Counted from the first letter of the stretch, positions 1 through 11,526 are shown. The stretch: DNA of 20,461 nucleotides from Hyphococcus sp. (GCA_021604605.1 BQJH01000021.1:1-20461); one strand, 5' to 3'. Notes: generated by a model not told the origin, from the sequence alone. Made by a program: numbers and translations.

Positions 1-233
1 GCGGCGATGCTGCTGAAGAAAAGACTGACTTTGACGTCATTCTGGTTGCGGCTGGCGACAAAAAGATCAATGTGATCAAGGAAGTACGCGCGATCACAGG
101 TCTAGGCCTGAAAGAAGCTAAAGATCTCGTCGAAGCTGGCGGCAAGGCCGTCAAAGAAGGCGCGCCTAAGGCTGAAGCTGAAGAAATCAAGAAAAAGCTT
201 GAAGAGGCTGGCGCCAAAGTCGAGCTTAAATAA
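1..233 (+). CDS. rplL: 50S ribosomal protein L7/L12, C-terminal part (5' end outside window)
   Basis: This is the 3' end of rplL; the codon frame begins at base 3 and ends with TAA at 231-233. The translated piece contains DFDVILVAAGDKKINVIKEV, then ITGLGLKEAKDLVE and a Lys/Glu-rich end finishing in KVELK. This is the globular C-terminal domain of L7/L12. That domain sits on the ribosomal stalk and contacts the G-domains of EF-Tu, EF-G and other translational GTPases through the ITGLGLKEAK helix. The N-terminal dimerisation domain and the hinge are beyond the window edge. It lies directly upstream of rpoB, as in the bacterial rplKAJL-rpoBC operon, and should be co-transcribed with it. The family match is unambiguous; only the start cannot be seen. 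Confidence 0.97.
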   Translation, partial: GDAAEEKTDFDVILVAAGDKKINVIKEVRAITGLGLKEAKDLVEAGGKAVKEGAPKAEAEEIKKKLEEAGAKVELK

Positions 234-236
234 TCT

Positions 237-252
237 GAATCTTTCGAGATTC
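237..252 (+). promoter_or_regulatory. Small UUCG-loop stem just after rplL stop
   Basis: Six perfect base pairs (GAATCT with AGATTC) close a TTCG loop three bases after the rplL stop codon. No T-run follows, so it is not an intrinsic terminator. It may protect the upstream mRNA 3' end or help fold the rplL-rpoB spacer. Confidence 0.4.
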
Positions 253-257
253 GGGAA

Positions 258-306
258 AAGCACGCTTTTTTCTCAAAAGGGGTTGCGAGCAGCCCTGAGC
301 GTGCTT
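258..306 (+). promoter_or_regulatory. Nested stem-loop in rplL-rpoB spacer
   Basis: The outer arms AAGCACGC (258-265) and GCGTGCTT (299-306) pair perfectly over 8 bp. An inner hairpin at 280-295 pairs GGGTTG with CAGCCC (one G-T wobble) around a 4-nt loop. A T6 run (266-271) lies inside the outer loop, not downstream of a stem, so it is not a simple terminator. In E. coli the same spacer carries an attenuator and an RNase III processing site. A similar processing or attenuation role here is inferred from position and fold. Confidence 0.45.
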
Positions 307-319
307 ATTAACTCCCTTC

Positions 320-355
320 GCCGCCGACGGAGAGCCGTCGGCGGCTTCAGGTTTT
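320..355 (+). terminator. Putative attenuator hairpin before rpoB
   Basis: A perfect 11-bp GC-rich stem (GCCGCCGACGG at 320-330, CCGTCGGCGGC at 335-345) has an AGAG loop. It is followed six bases later by only four T residues (352-355). The stem is strong but the U tract is weak and displaced, which suits partial termination or attenuation between rplL and rpoB better than a full stop. This matches the known need for less rpoBC than rplJL transcript. The degree of termination cannot be judged from sequence. Confidence 0.5.
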
Positions 356-442
356 GCGGCTAACGTGCTTCGGTTAATCGAGAATACATTTTAAATCCAC
401 CCGCGCTCGCGGTCGAACCAGTTCCGGCCGATCGGGCGCATT

Positions 443-472
443 TGTGCATGCGTTAACCGTGTCGCATGCGCA
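443..472 (+). promoter_or_regulatory. Stem-loop in rpoB leader
   Basis: Bases 443-452 and 463-472 form a 10-bp stem (core GCATGCG / CGCATGC, one G-T wobble) with a 10-nt loop, ending 32 nt before the rpoB start. It contains an in-frame ATG at 466 that could be mistaken for the rpoB start. No T tract follows. It may affect mRNA processing or ribosome access; no specific factor can be named. Confidence 0.45.
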
Positions 473-495
473 TAGGGCAACTGACTTCCGGTCGT

Positions 496-500
496 GAGGA
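496..500 (+). promoter_or_regulatory. Ribosome binding site that sets the rpoB start
   Basis: GAGGA lies four bases before the ATG at 505. The alternative in-frame ATG at 466 sits in a stem-loop with no purine-rich site before it, so 505 is preferred. Starting at 505 gives MAQSF, the usual alphaproteobacterial RpoB N-terminus. Confidence 0.75.
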
Positions 501-504
501 AAAG

Positions 505-4583
<4,079 letters not shown>

Positions 4584-4584
<1 letters not shown>

Positions 4585-4599
4585 GGCGCGAAAGCGCTC
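4584..4599 (+). promoter_or_regulatory. GAAA tetraloop hairpin on the rpoB stop codon
   Basis: A 6-bp stem (GGGCGC with GCGCTC, one G-T wobble) closes a GAAA tetraloop. It begins on the last base of the rpoB TAG stop. GNRA loops with G-C closing stems are very stable. There is no T run, so it is unlikely to terminate transcription. It may stabilise the upstream mRNA. A second, weaker hairpin (GCGGA/TCCGC, 4630-4646) follows in the same spacer. Confidence 0.45.
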
Positions 4600-4666
4600 A
4601 ACTCCCGTTCTTGTTTAAACTGAATATTCGCGGACTGATCATCCGCAATCGATTGAGAGGCCGCCC

Positions 4667-7600
4667 ATGTCACAGGAACTATTAAACGTCTTTAACCCCG
4701 TTGCGCCGGTTCAGACGTTCAATCAGATCCGTATTTCGCTGGCCAGCCCGGAGAAAATTCTCTCTTGGTCATTTGGCGAAATTAAAAAGCCGGAAACGAT
4801 TAACTACCGGACGTTCAAACCAGAACGCGACGGTCTTTTCTGTGCGCGTATCTTTGGTCCAGTCAAAGATTATGAGTGCTTGTGCGGCAAATATAAGCGC
4901 ATGAAGTACAAAGGCATCACCTGCGAAAAATGTGGTGTTGAAGTGACGCTGACAAAAGTTCGCCGTGACCGCATGGGTCACATCGAACTGGCGGCGCCGG
5001 TTGCGCATATCTGGTTCCTGAAATCATTGCCATCGCGCATCTCCCTGATGCTCGATATGACGTTGAAGGATCTTGAGCGGGTTCTCTACTTTGAGCAGTA
5101 CATCGTGATTGAGCCGGGCTTAACGCCTATGGAGCCTAATCAGATGCTCACCGAAGAAGAGTATCTGACCGCGCAGGAAGAATATGGCGAAGACTCGTTC
5201 ACGGCCGGTATCGGCGCTGAAGCGATCCGCGAAATTCTGGCGTCGATTGATCTCGAAGCAGAGACTGAAAAACTACGCGCGGAAATTGCGGATTCAACAA
5301 GTGAGTTGAAAACCAAGAAATACGCAAAACGCCTGAAGCTCATCAACGCGTTTATTGAATCCGGCAATCGCCCGGAATGGATGATCATGACGGTGATCCC
5401 GGTGATCCCGCCGGAACTACGTCCGCTTGTTCCTCTGGATGGCGGCCGGTTCGCGACATCTGACCTTAACGACCTTTATCGCCGGGTGATTAACCGCAAC
5501 AACCGCTTGAAACGCCTGATTGAACTGCGCGCGCCAGACATTATCGTGCGGAACGAAAAACGTATGTTGCAGGAATCTGTTGATGCGTTGTTTGACAATG
5601 GCCGTCGTGGCCGCGTCATCACTGGCACCAATAAGCGCCCGCTAAAGTCTCTTTCAGACATGCTGAAAGGTAAGCAGGGTCGCTTCCGTCAGAACCTTCT
5701 CGGTAAGCGCGTCGACTATTCTGGTCGTTCGGTGATCGTGGTTGGCCCTGAGCTAAAACTGCATGAATGCGGTCTGCCGAAGAAAATGGCGTTGGAACTT
5801 TTCAAACCATTTATTTATTCACGTCTCGACGCGAAGGGCCTTTCGGCTACGGTTAAGCAAGCGAAGAAACTGGTTGAGAAGGAGCGCCCGGAAGTCTGGG
5901 ATATTCTCGATGAGGTGATCCGCGAACACCCGGTCATGTTGAACCGGGCGCCGACACTTCACCGTCTTGGCATTCAGGCTTTCGAGCCAAAATTGATTGA
6001 AGGTAAAGCGATCCAGCTTCACCCGCTGGTCTGTACTGCGTTCAACGCTGACTTTGACGGCGACCAGATGGCGGTTCACGTGCCGCTGTCGCTGGAAGCA
6101 CAGCTTGAAGCGCGCGTGTTGATGATGTCGACCAACAACATTCTTTCTCCTGCGAACGGTAAGCCGATCATCGTGCCGTCGCAGGACATCGTACTTGGTC
6201 TTTATTACATCACGATGGAAAAAGAGAACGAGCCAGGCGAAGGCAAAATCTTCGGCACTATTGATGAAATTCAACACGCGCTTGATGCGGGTGTTGTTTC
6301 AATGCATGCGAAGATCAAAGCGCGTTGGGAAACCGTCGATGAAGACGGCAACCCGATCCGTGAAATCGTTGAGACGACACCGGGCCGGATGAAAGTGGCG
6401 CAGGTGTTGCCGCGCGATTCCAATGTGCCGTTCTCTGTCGTCAACCAACTCCTGACCAAGAAAACTATTCAGGGGTTGATCGATATTGTTTACCGCCATT
6501 GCGGTCAGAAGAAGACGGTTATCTTCGCTGACCACATTATGGACCTTGGTTTTAAAGAAGCCTGTAAGGCTGGCATTTCCTTCGGTAAGGACGATGTGGT
6601 TATCCCACAGGCGAAAAAAGATTTAGTCGAAGAAACCCGCGGGCAAGTTGGCGAGTTCGAACAGCAATATGCTGAAGGCCTCATCACACGCGGCGAGAAA
6701 TACAACAAGGTTATCGACGCGTGGGCGAAGTGTACGGATAAAATTGCCGATGCGATGATGGACGAGATTTCCGAGACGAAATACGATCCGGAAACGAACC
6801 GTCAGAAAGAGCCAAACTCGATCTACATGATGTCTCACTCAGGCGCGCGTGGCTCCCCCACGCAGATGCGTCAGCTCGGCGCCATGCGCGGGCTGATGGC
6901 GAAACCATCTGGTGAGATCATTGAGACACCGATTACTTCTAACTTTAAAGAAGGCCTGACGGTTCTTGAGTACTTTAACTCAACCCACGGCGCCCGTAAG
7001 GGCCTTGCGGATACCGCGCTTAAAACGGCGAACTCCGGTTACCTCACCCGTCGTCTGGTCGACGTCGCACAAGACTGTATTGTGCGCGAAGTCGATTGTG
7101 GCACGGAAAATGGCATCACGCTGGAAGCTGTTGTGCGCGGCGGCGAAATTATTGTTCCACTCAGCCAGGTTATCCTTGGTCGAACGCTACTTGAAGATGT
7201 TGTGCACCCTGAAACTGGAGAAACTGTTGCGCGGGTCGGCGATGAAACCGATGAAGCGCAATCAGAATCGATTGAGGCCACAGGCATCCAAAGCATTCGC
7301 GTGCGTTCGGTTCTGACCTGTGACGCTAAATCTGGCATTTGCGGCATGTGTTATGGTCGCGACCTTGCGCGCGGTTCTCACGTTAATATCGGTGAAGCAG
7401 TTGGCGTTATCGCTGCCCAGTCGATTGGGGAGCCGGGCACACAGCTCACCATGCGGACGTTCCACGTTGGCGGTACGGCGCAGGTTGGCGGGGATTCGTC
7501 CTTTATTGAAGCCAGCCACGAAGGCACGGTAAAGCTTGAAGGCCGCAACGCCGTGAAAAACTCCGCTGGCGAATTAATGGTCATGGGCCGCAATACGCTT

Positions 7601-8932
7601 GTGAAAATTATTGGGGCGGATGGTAAAGAGCATGCCTCTTACAAAGTCTCTTATGGCGCGAAGCTTCGTATTGATGATGGAGCAACGGTAACCCGTGGTC
7701 AGCGCCTTGCGGACTGGGATCCATACACTATCCCAATCTTGACCGAGATTGCTGGTAAGGCGAAATTTGAAGATCTGCAGGAAGGTTTCTCCATGCAGGT
7801 TGTTGCAGACGAAGCAACAGGTATCGCCAGCCGCGTTGTCACGGACTGGCGCGCGAACCCGCGTGCTGCTGACATGAAACCGGCGATTGCTATCCACGAT
7901 GGGTCTAGCGAAGACGGTATCGGGACGCTCGCATCTGGCGGGGAGGCGCGGTACGTCCTTCCTGTTGGCGCGATTTTGTCTGTTGAAGACGGTGAAGAGT
8001 TGGCGCCGGGTGATGCGGTTGCCCGTATCCCGACTGAAGGCGCCAAGACCCGTGACATTACCGGTGGTCTGCCGCGTGTTGCTGAACTCTTCGAGGCGCG
8101 CCGTCCTAAGGATCACGCGATCATCGCGGATGTTGACGGCAAGGTTGTGTTCGGACGCGACTATAAGAACAAACGCCGTATCCAGATTATTCCAACAGAT
8201 GAAGAGTTGGAGCCATCAGATTACCTCGTCCCGAAAGGCAAGCACATTGCCGTTCAGGATGGCGACTTTATCGCTAAGGGTGAGTATCTCATGGACGGTA
8301 ACCCGGCGCCGCATGATATCCTGCAGATCATGGGTATCGAAGCGTTGGCTGACTTCCTGATCGACGAAATTCAGGAAGTGTACCGTCTGCAAGGCGTGCC
8401 GATTAACGACAAGCATATCGAAGTGATCGTGCGGCAGATGCTGCAAAAAGTTGAGGTCACGCATCCTGGCGACTCGCTGTTCCTGAAAGAAGAGCAGGTC
8501 GATAAGCTTGAGTTTGAAGAAATGAACGCCAAGCTTGAAGATCTTGGTCAACAGCCTGCCAAGGCGATCCCTGTTCTTCTCGGGATCACCAAAGCATCGC
8601 TGCAAACACGGTCATTTATTTCTGCGGCGTCGTTCCAGGAAACAACGCGCGTTCTGACCGATGCCGCCGTGAACGGTAAGATCGATGCGTTGGAAGGTCT
8701 GAAAGAGAACGTCATCGTTGGTCGCCTCATTCCGGCTGGTACAGGCGGTGCGATGACCCGTCGCCAGCTTGAAGCGGAGCAGCGCGATATGGCGCTTTTG
8801 GCTGAACGCGAGAAAAATGCAGCAACAGCACTACCGCCTGCCGATGAAATGAGCGCCCCTGCAGAAGAGGTGATTATTGAAGCGCCGGCGGCTGAAGCAG
8901 CTGAAAATGAAGCGGTCGATGCAGCTGAATAA
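4667..8932 (+). CDS. rpoC: DNA-directed RNA polymerase subunit beta-prime
   Basis: A 1421-residue beta-prime subunit carrying the catalytic Mg2+ site of RNA polymerase. The N-terminal zinc site is C71, C73, C86 and C89. The catalytic NADFDGD is at 460-466, so the Mg-binding aspartates are D462, D464 and D466. The second zinc site is C811 with C885, C892 and C895. The trigger-loop segment around 927-935 includes M929, R930 and H933. After it comes the long inserted region typical of proteobacteria, then the conserved C-terminal part (TKASLQTRSFISAASFQETT). The last 35 or so residues form a variable Ala/Glu-rich acidic tail. The start has GAGAGG (4655-4660) six bases upstream. The gene follows rpoB by 82 nt in the same operon and is followed by a strong intrinsic terminator. 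Confidence 0.98.
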   Translation: MSQELLNVFNPVAPVQTFNQIRISLASPEKILSWSFGEIKKPETINYRTFKPERDGLFCARIFGPVKDYECLCGKYKRMKYKGITCEKCGVEVTLTKVRRDRMGHIELAAPVAHIWFLKSLPSRISLMLDMTLKDLERVLYFEQYIVIEPGLTPMEPNQMLTEEEYLTAQEEYGEDSFTAGIGAEAIREILASIDLEAETEKLRAEIADSTSELKTKKYAKRLKLINAFIESGNRPEWMIMTVIPVIPPELRPLVPLDGGRFATSDLNDLYRRVINRNNRLKRLIELRAPDIIVRNEKRMLQESVDALFDNGRRGRVITGTNKRPLKSLSDMLKGKQGRFRQNLLGKRVDYSGRSVIVVGPELKLHECGLPKKMALELFKPFIYSRLDAKGLSATVKQAKKLVEKERPEVWDILDEVIREHPVMLNRAPTLHRLGIQAFEPKLIEGKAIQLHPLVCTAFNADFDGDQMAVHVPLSLEAQLEARVLMMSTNNILSPANGKPIIVPSQDIVLGLYYITMEKENEPGEGKIFGTIDEIQHALDAGVVSMHAKIKARWETVDEDGNPIREIVETTPGRMKVAQVLPRDSNVPFSVVNQLLTKKTIQGLIDIVYRHCGQKKTVIFADHIMDLGFKEACKAGISFGKDDVVIPQAKKDLVEETRGQVGEFEQQYAEGLITRGEKYNKVIDAWAKCTDKIADAMMDEISETKYDPETNRQKEPNSIYMMSHSGARGSPTQMRQLGAMRGLMAKPSGEIIETPITSNFKEGLTVLEYFNSTHGARKGLADTALKTANSGYLTRRLVDVAQDCIVREVDCGTENGITLEAVVRGGEIIVPLSQVILGRTLLEDVVHPETGETVARVGDETDEAQSESIEATGIQSIRVRSVLTCDAKSGICGMCYGRDLARGSHVNIGEAVGVIAAQSIGEPGTQLTMRTFHVGGTAQVGGDSSFIEASHEGTVKLEGRNAVKNSAGELMVMGRNTLVKIIGADGKEHASYKVSYGAKLRIDDGATVTRGQRLADWDPYTIPILTEIAGKAKFEDLQEGFSMQVVADEATGIASRVVTDWRANPRAADMKPAIAIHDGSSEDGIGTLASGGEARYVLPVGAILSVEDGEELAPGDAVARIPTEGAKTRDITGGLPRVAELFEARRPKDHAIIADVDGKVVFGRDYKNKRRIQIIPTDEELEPSDYLVPKGKHIAVQDGDFIAKGEYLMDGNPAPHDILQIMGIEALADFLIDEIQEVYRLQGVPINDKHIEVIVRQMLQKVEVTHPGDSLFLKEEQVDKLEFEEMNAKLEDLGQQPAKAIPVLLGITKASLQTRSFISAASFQETTRVLTDAAVNGKIDALEGLKENVIVGRLIPAGTGGAMTRRQLEAEQRDMALLAEREKNAATALPPADEMSAPAEEVIIEAPAAEAAENEAVDAAE

Positions 8933-8953
8933 GCGACCGAACATTACGTGATT

Positions 8954-8986
8954 AAAAACGGCGGCCTTCGGGTCGCCGTTTTTTTT
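8954..8986 (+). terminator. Intrinsic terminator of the rpoBC operon
   Basis: An A-run (8954-8958) leads into a 9-bp stem (ACGGCGGCC with GGTCGCCGT, one G-T wobble) closed by the very stable C(UUCG)G loop. Eight T residues follow at 8979-8986. This is a classic rho-independent terminator 22 bases after the rpoC stop. It isolates rpoBC from the sulfotransferase gene. Confidence 0.93.
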
Positions 8987-9063
8987 AACGTGGTTTTCAG
9001 TTTTCATTGCCTTGATTAAGGAACAGGCACAGTTTTGGCCTGATGAAGTTTTAACGGCGCACT

Positions 9064-10041
9064 ATGACGAGCAATCCTGATTTAAAGTCCGGTTCGGCAA
9101 TATCGGCAATTGAAGATGAGGTGGTTTTCATCTGCGGCGCCTTGCGATCTGGTACAACGCTCTTGCGGTTGATGCTCGACCACCACCCACAGATATCAAA
9201 CCCCGGTGAAATGGATTTTCTGTTTGAGTGTTCGTTGGACCATAACGGCCAGTATGATGTTGCATCGTACAGAGAAGACCTTCGCGACCAGCGTATTTTT
9301 AATGCACATAGTTTGGAAATTGACGAAGGGTTGGACTATCCCGGTCTGTTGCGGTCGTTCCTGGCGAGATTAAAACAGCCGGGGCGTCTCCTGACGATTA
9401 ATATCCATCGCAATTTCGATCGCATACCCGCGCTTCTCCCGAATGCAAAATATGTTCATTTTTTGCGCGACCCGCGTGACGTTGCCCGGTCGTCAATCGG
9501 AATGGGGTGGGCCGGGAATGTTTATCATGGGGTTGATCATTGGGTTGCCTCTGAAAAATCCATTGATGAATTGAAAGCGAAAGTCTCCGCAGATCAACTT
9601 TTTCAATTGAAGAATGAGGACTTGATCAAAGACCCGCAAAATGCGCTTGCCCGATTGTGCGAGTTTCTTGGCGTTGGTTTTGATCCGTTGATGCTGACCT
9701 ATCCTGAAAACTCAACCTATAAAGCGCCGGACATGTCTCTTGTTGAGCAATGGCGTCGATTGCAGACGCCACACGAGGTTGGTTTGGTTGAAGGAAAAGT
9801 CAGCGAGATGCTTATTGCGCGTGGATACGAGCTCTCGGGCAATCCAGTTGTTTCTCCGGGGGTGATTGAGCGTTTCAAACTTAGTCTGAATAATCGTCTT
9901 GGCCGATTTTCGTTTGCGGCAAAGCGAAATGGTTTTGGGCTCGCTGTCCTTGAAATTCTGGCAAGGCGGCTGCCAATAACCAGATTAAAAGACTATGTGC
10001 GACGCGCTTTGCAGGAAAAAGCGCGAGCGCATCTGCGGTAG
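9064..10041 (+). CDS. Sulfotransferase family protein (PAPS-dependent)
   Basis: A 325-residue protein of the P-loop sulfotransferase family, which moves a sulfuryl group from PAPS to a hydroxyl or amine of a sugar, lipid or protein. The 5'-phosphosulfate loop is VFICGALRSGTTLLRLMLD (about 21-39), with the GxxRSGTTLL pattern. The 3'-phosphate motif is FLRDPRDVARSS (about 133-144), with Arg135 and the serines at 143-144. The later segment NEDLIKDPQNALARLCEFLG is also typical. The C-terminal third is variable and basic. No signal peptide or membrane helix is visible, so it is probably cytoplasmic or peripheral. The ATG at 9064 has no clear Shine-Dalgarno site; I kept it because no better upstream start exists. 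It follows the rpoC terminator and ends 25 bp from the convergent glycosyltransferase. The acceptor is unknown; a surface glycan or glycolipid is inferred only from the neighbour. Confidence 0.85.
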   Translation: MTSNPDLKSGSAISAIEDEVVFICGALRSGTTLLRLMLDHHPQISNPGEMDFLFECSLDHNGQYDVASYREDLRDQRIFNAHSLEIDEGLDYPGLLRSFLARLKQPGRLLTINIHRNFDRIPALLPNAKYVHFLRDPRDVARSSIGMGWAGNVYHGVDHWVASEKSIDELKAKVSADQLFQLKNEDLIKDPQNALARLCEFLGVGFDPLMLTYPENSTYKAPDMSLVEQWRRLQTPHEVGLVEGKVSEMLIARGYELSGNPVVSPGVIERFKLSLNNRLGRFSFAAKRNGFGLAVLEILARRLPITRLKDYVRRALQEKARAHLR

Positions 10042-10066
10042 CGCGTTTTGCAGCTAAGAATTCAGA

Positions 10067-10846
10067 TTATGAATATTGCGCGCGTAACTGATCGAATAGC
10101 GATTCATTTGCGTTATCTTCGCCATAATCAGATTTATGGCCAAGCGCGCCATTCCAGAGATGGACAGCATAACTGTCCTTAACGGCTTCCCGGGTCTTGT
10201 CGGCATTGGCGAAGACATCAAGCGCTGATTTGGATGAGATCGGATAAAACCAATTTACCGGCTTTGCCTGTTCCAGCAAATCATAGTGCGCCAGAAACTT
10301 GGTAAAATAGTCTGGCCCGCCCGGTTCGGTGAAGCGTGTGCGAGCCCTGCTTTTTTCTTTTCCGAGAAGAATTTTCCGGGCGATTTTTTTGGCGACTGAT
10401 TTTGGCGTGTCGATCGGCTGGAAGATATTCACATCATCACAGACTTTTTTCATGATCGTTGTCAGGATATGGCCTTTGGGAAATCGGAGGACGGCGGTAT
10501 TTACCGTCCGCTCATCCTGAAAGCCAAAAACGATCTCGTCTGTGAAGTCGAACGGTTTCAGACAGATCATGTCCATATCGACCCACTGGCCGCCATGGGC
10601 GTTCAACAGCACCCATCTGAACATATTGGCAAAGGACGACAGGCGGCCGCCATCTGACCTGTAGATTTTCTCCGCCGGCACAATTTCATTTGCGTCATGC
10701 AAAATTACCCCTTCGGGAACATTTTTGAGAGGCTGATACGCATATAGATGAAACTCATGCCCATGATATTGAAATGAGCGGATGCAGAGTTCCTCGATAG
10801 GAGAAAGCTGTTCGCCGATCCATAAGCCCTGAACTGAGTTTATCAC
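10067..10846 (-). CDS. DXD-motif glycosyltransferase (Gly_transf_sug / GT32-like)
   Basis: A 259-residue protein on the minus strand, starting with GTG at 10846-10844. GGAG lies ten bases upstream, and no in-frame ATG occurs before the preceding stop codon. The central segment FRWVLLNAHGGQWVDMD (about 76-92) followed by CLKPFD is the hallmark of the DXD sugar-binding glycosyltransferases. D90 and D92 would bind the metal and nucleotide sugar. The C-terminal HLWN (229-232) is another conserved element of the group. The N-terminus (LWIGEQLSPIEELCIRSF, then HEFHLYAY) fits the same fold. There is a basic stretch at about 149-171. No membrane helix is obvious, so it is probably a cytoplasmic enzyme building a cell-surface polysaccharide or glycolipid. 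Donor and acceptor cannot be deduced. It converges on the sulfotransferase gene. No clear promoter was seen upstream. Confidence 0.82.
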   Translation of the reverse strand: MINSVQGLWIGEQLSPIEELCIRSFQYHGHEFHLYAYQPLKNVPEGVILHDANEIVPAEKIYRSDGGRLSSFANMFRWVLLNAHGGQWVDMDMICLKPFDFTDEIVFGFQDERTVNTAVLRFPKGHILTTIMKKVCDDVNIFQPIDTPKSVAKKIARKILLGKEKSRARTRFTEPGGPDYFTKFLAHYDLLEQAKPVNWFYPISSKSALDVFANADKTREAVKDSYAVHLWNGALGHKSDYGEDNANESLFDQLRAQYS

Positions 10847-11180
10847 TGTTGAAATGCTCCGGTTGCCGCCCGTGAAATAACATAGTCATCTTAATGCTTT
10901 TGCCTTGAGGCCAATATTAGCGGCAGGCATTTTTCAGACATGTGAGGGTCGGCGGGGTATGTTTTGATTTCCAGGTAGATTTTATCTGACGATAGAAGGC
11001 CGATTCGGCTGTTTATCCTGAAATTATCCTCGGATTTGGCTAACGTTCGGTCAAAATAGACTCGGATAAAGAAGGCTGGGAGGGGGATGATGATGCGCGC
11101 GCTCATATATGGAGGCGGAGTGGGTTCGTGCAAATCGCGTCATGGTAATGAAAATAATGGCAAATCATGCCTTTTCACTG

Positions 11181-11205
11181 TCTGAGAAGCGATATTCGCC
11201 TCAGA
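11181..11205. other. Isolated inverted repeat / hairpin in the spacer
   Basis: TCTGAG (11181-11186) pairs with CTCAGA (11200-11205), and inside it GCGA pairs with TCGC around a TAT loop, with a 2-nt AA bulge. This gives ten base pairs in 25 nt. No T run follows on either strand, so it is not a terminator. It could be part of a small RNA, a protein-binding site or chance. Confidence 0.35.
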
Positions 11206-11275
11206 TTCACTCAAAATCCATGACGAAGGGCCGAGGGCGATTTGCTATTAAAAATTGGCGTTTAACAGTTTCTTC

Positions 11276-11345
11276 AAAAAACTCGAAAAACTAGGCCCAA
11301 AACTCACTCGACACTATTGACCATGGGGATTCGCGACGCTACGTA
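11276..11345 (+). promoter_or_regulatory. Candidate str-operon promoter with upstream A-tracts
   Basis: TTGACC at 11317-11322 is a good sigma-70 type -35 box. A 17-nt spacer places TACGTA (11340-11345) at the -10 position, which is a weak match. Upstream, A-tracts at 11276-11281, 11286-11290 and 11299-11302 are roughly helically spaced and resemble an UP element. The position, about 180 bp before rpsL in an otherwise gene-free stretch, supports a promoter for rpsL-rpsG-fusA-tuf. A second -10-like TATAAC at 11464-11469 lacks a matching -35. Confidence 0.45.
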
Positions 11346-11358
11346 GTGCGCCGCTGGA

Positions 11359-11390
11359 AGGCTGGCCGTCAGGGTTCTGAAACGCAGCCT
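11359..11390 (+). promoter_or_regulatory. Leader hairpin 1 upstream of rpsL
   Basis: AGGCTG (11359-11364) pairs with CAGCCT (11385-11390). Within it TCAG (11369-11372) pairs with CTGA (11377-11380) around a GGTT loop, separated from the outer stem by a 4x4 internal loop. The nested geometry is the kind used by r-protein binding sites. The only downstream T run is ATTTTA, so termination is unlikely. Confidence 0.4.
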
Positions 11391-11418
11391 ATTTTAGCCG
11401 AAGATAGTTTGTTTTTAC

Positions 11419-11449
11419 GAGCGGCGTTCCGCCAAACGGGGCCCCGCTC
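11419..11449 (+). promoter_or_regulatory. Leader hairpin 2 upstream of rpsL
   Basis: GAGCGG (11419-11424) pairs with CCGCTC (11444-11449). CGTT and AACG can extend the stem inside, leaving a 5-nt GGGCC bulge. It is preceded, not followed, by a T-rich stretch, so a regulatory or processing fold is more likely than a terminator. Confidence 0.38.
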
Positions 11450-11510
11450 ATTTGTGTCATGGGTATAACGCCTGTGGTGCAGGTTTTTAGTTTGCCGCGT
11501 TTAAATTTTT

Positions 11511-11524
11511 CGTCTCAGGAGACG
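11511..11524 (+). promoter_or_regulatory. Palindrome enclosing the rpsL ribosome binding site
   Basis: CGTCTCAGGAGACG is a perfect inverted repeat (6-bp arms, 2-nt centre; as RNA, 5 bp with a CAGG loop). The Shine-Dalgarno AGGAG (11517-11521) lies in its loop and 3' arm, and the ATG follows two bases after the palindrome. Folding would hide much of the ribosome binding site, so it could act as a translational switch for the first str-operon gene. Confidence 0.5.
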
Positions 11525-11526
11525 CA

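Larger units (their letters stand above)
10847..11526. other. 680-bp spacer: no convincing gene; holds str-operon promoter and leader
   Basis: Open frames exist here: 80 codons on minus at 10891-11133 with a TTG start, or 71 from an internal ATG; and 61 codons on plus at 11109-11294. Neither has a ribosome binding site, a recognisable domain or a plausible composition, so I treat the stretch as noncoding. The part from 10850 to 11300 is AT-rich compared with the flanks and could be a decayed gene or an old insertion scar. From about 11270 it carries the likely rpsL promoter and a structured leader, listed separately. No tRNA or insertion-sequence end was seen. Confidence 0.6.

Noticed and set aside
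385..396. TACATT / TTAAAT as a -10 for an internal rpoB promoter
   Set aside because: No -35-like hexamer at the right distance upstream.
10042..10084. Possible bidirectional terminator between the convergent sulfotransferase and glycosyltransferase genes
   Set aside because: Only a 5-bp ATTCA/TGAAT repeat and short GCGCG/CGCGC arms are present, with no proper T tracts; too weak to call.
10891..11133. 80-codon minus-strand frame upstream of the glycosyltransferase
   Set aside because: TTG start (or internal ATG at 11106), no Shine-Dalgarno site and no recognised family. It could be a decayed gene but the evidence is too thin to call.
11109..11294. 61-codon plus-strand frame in the rpoC-rpsL spacer
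   Set aside because: No ribosome binding site, no family resemblance, and it runs into the candidate promoter region.
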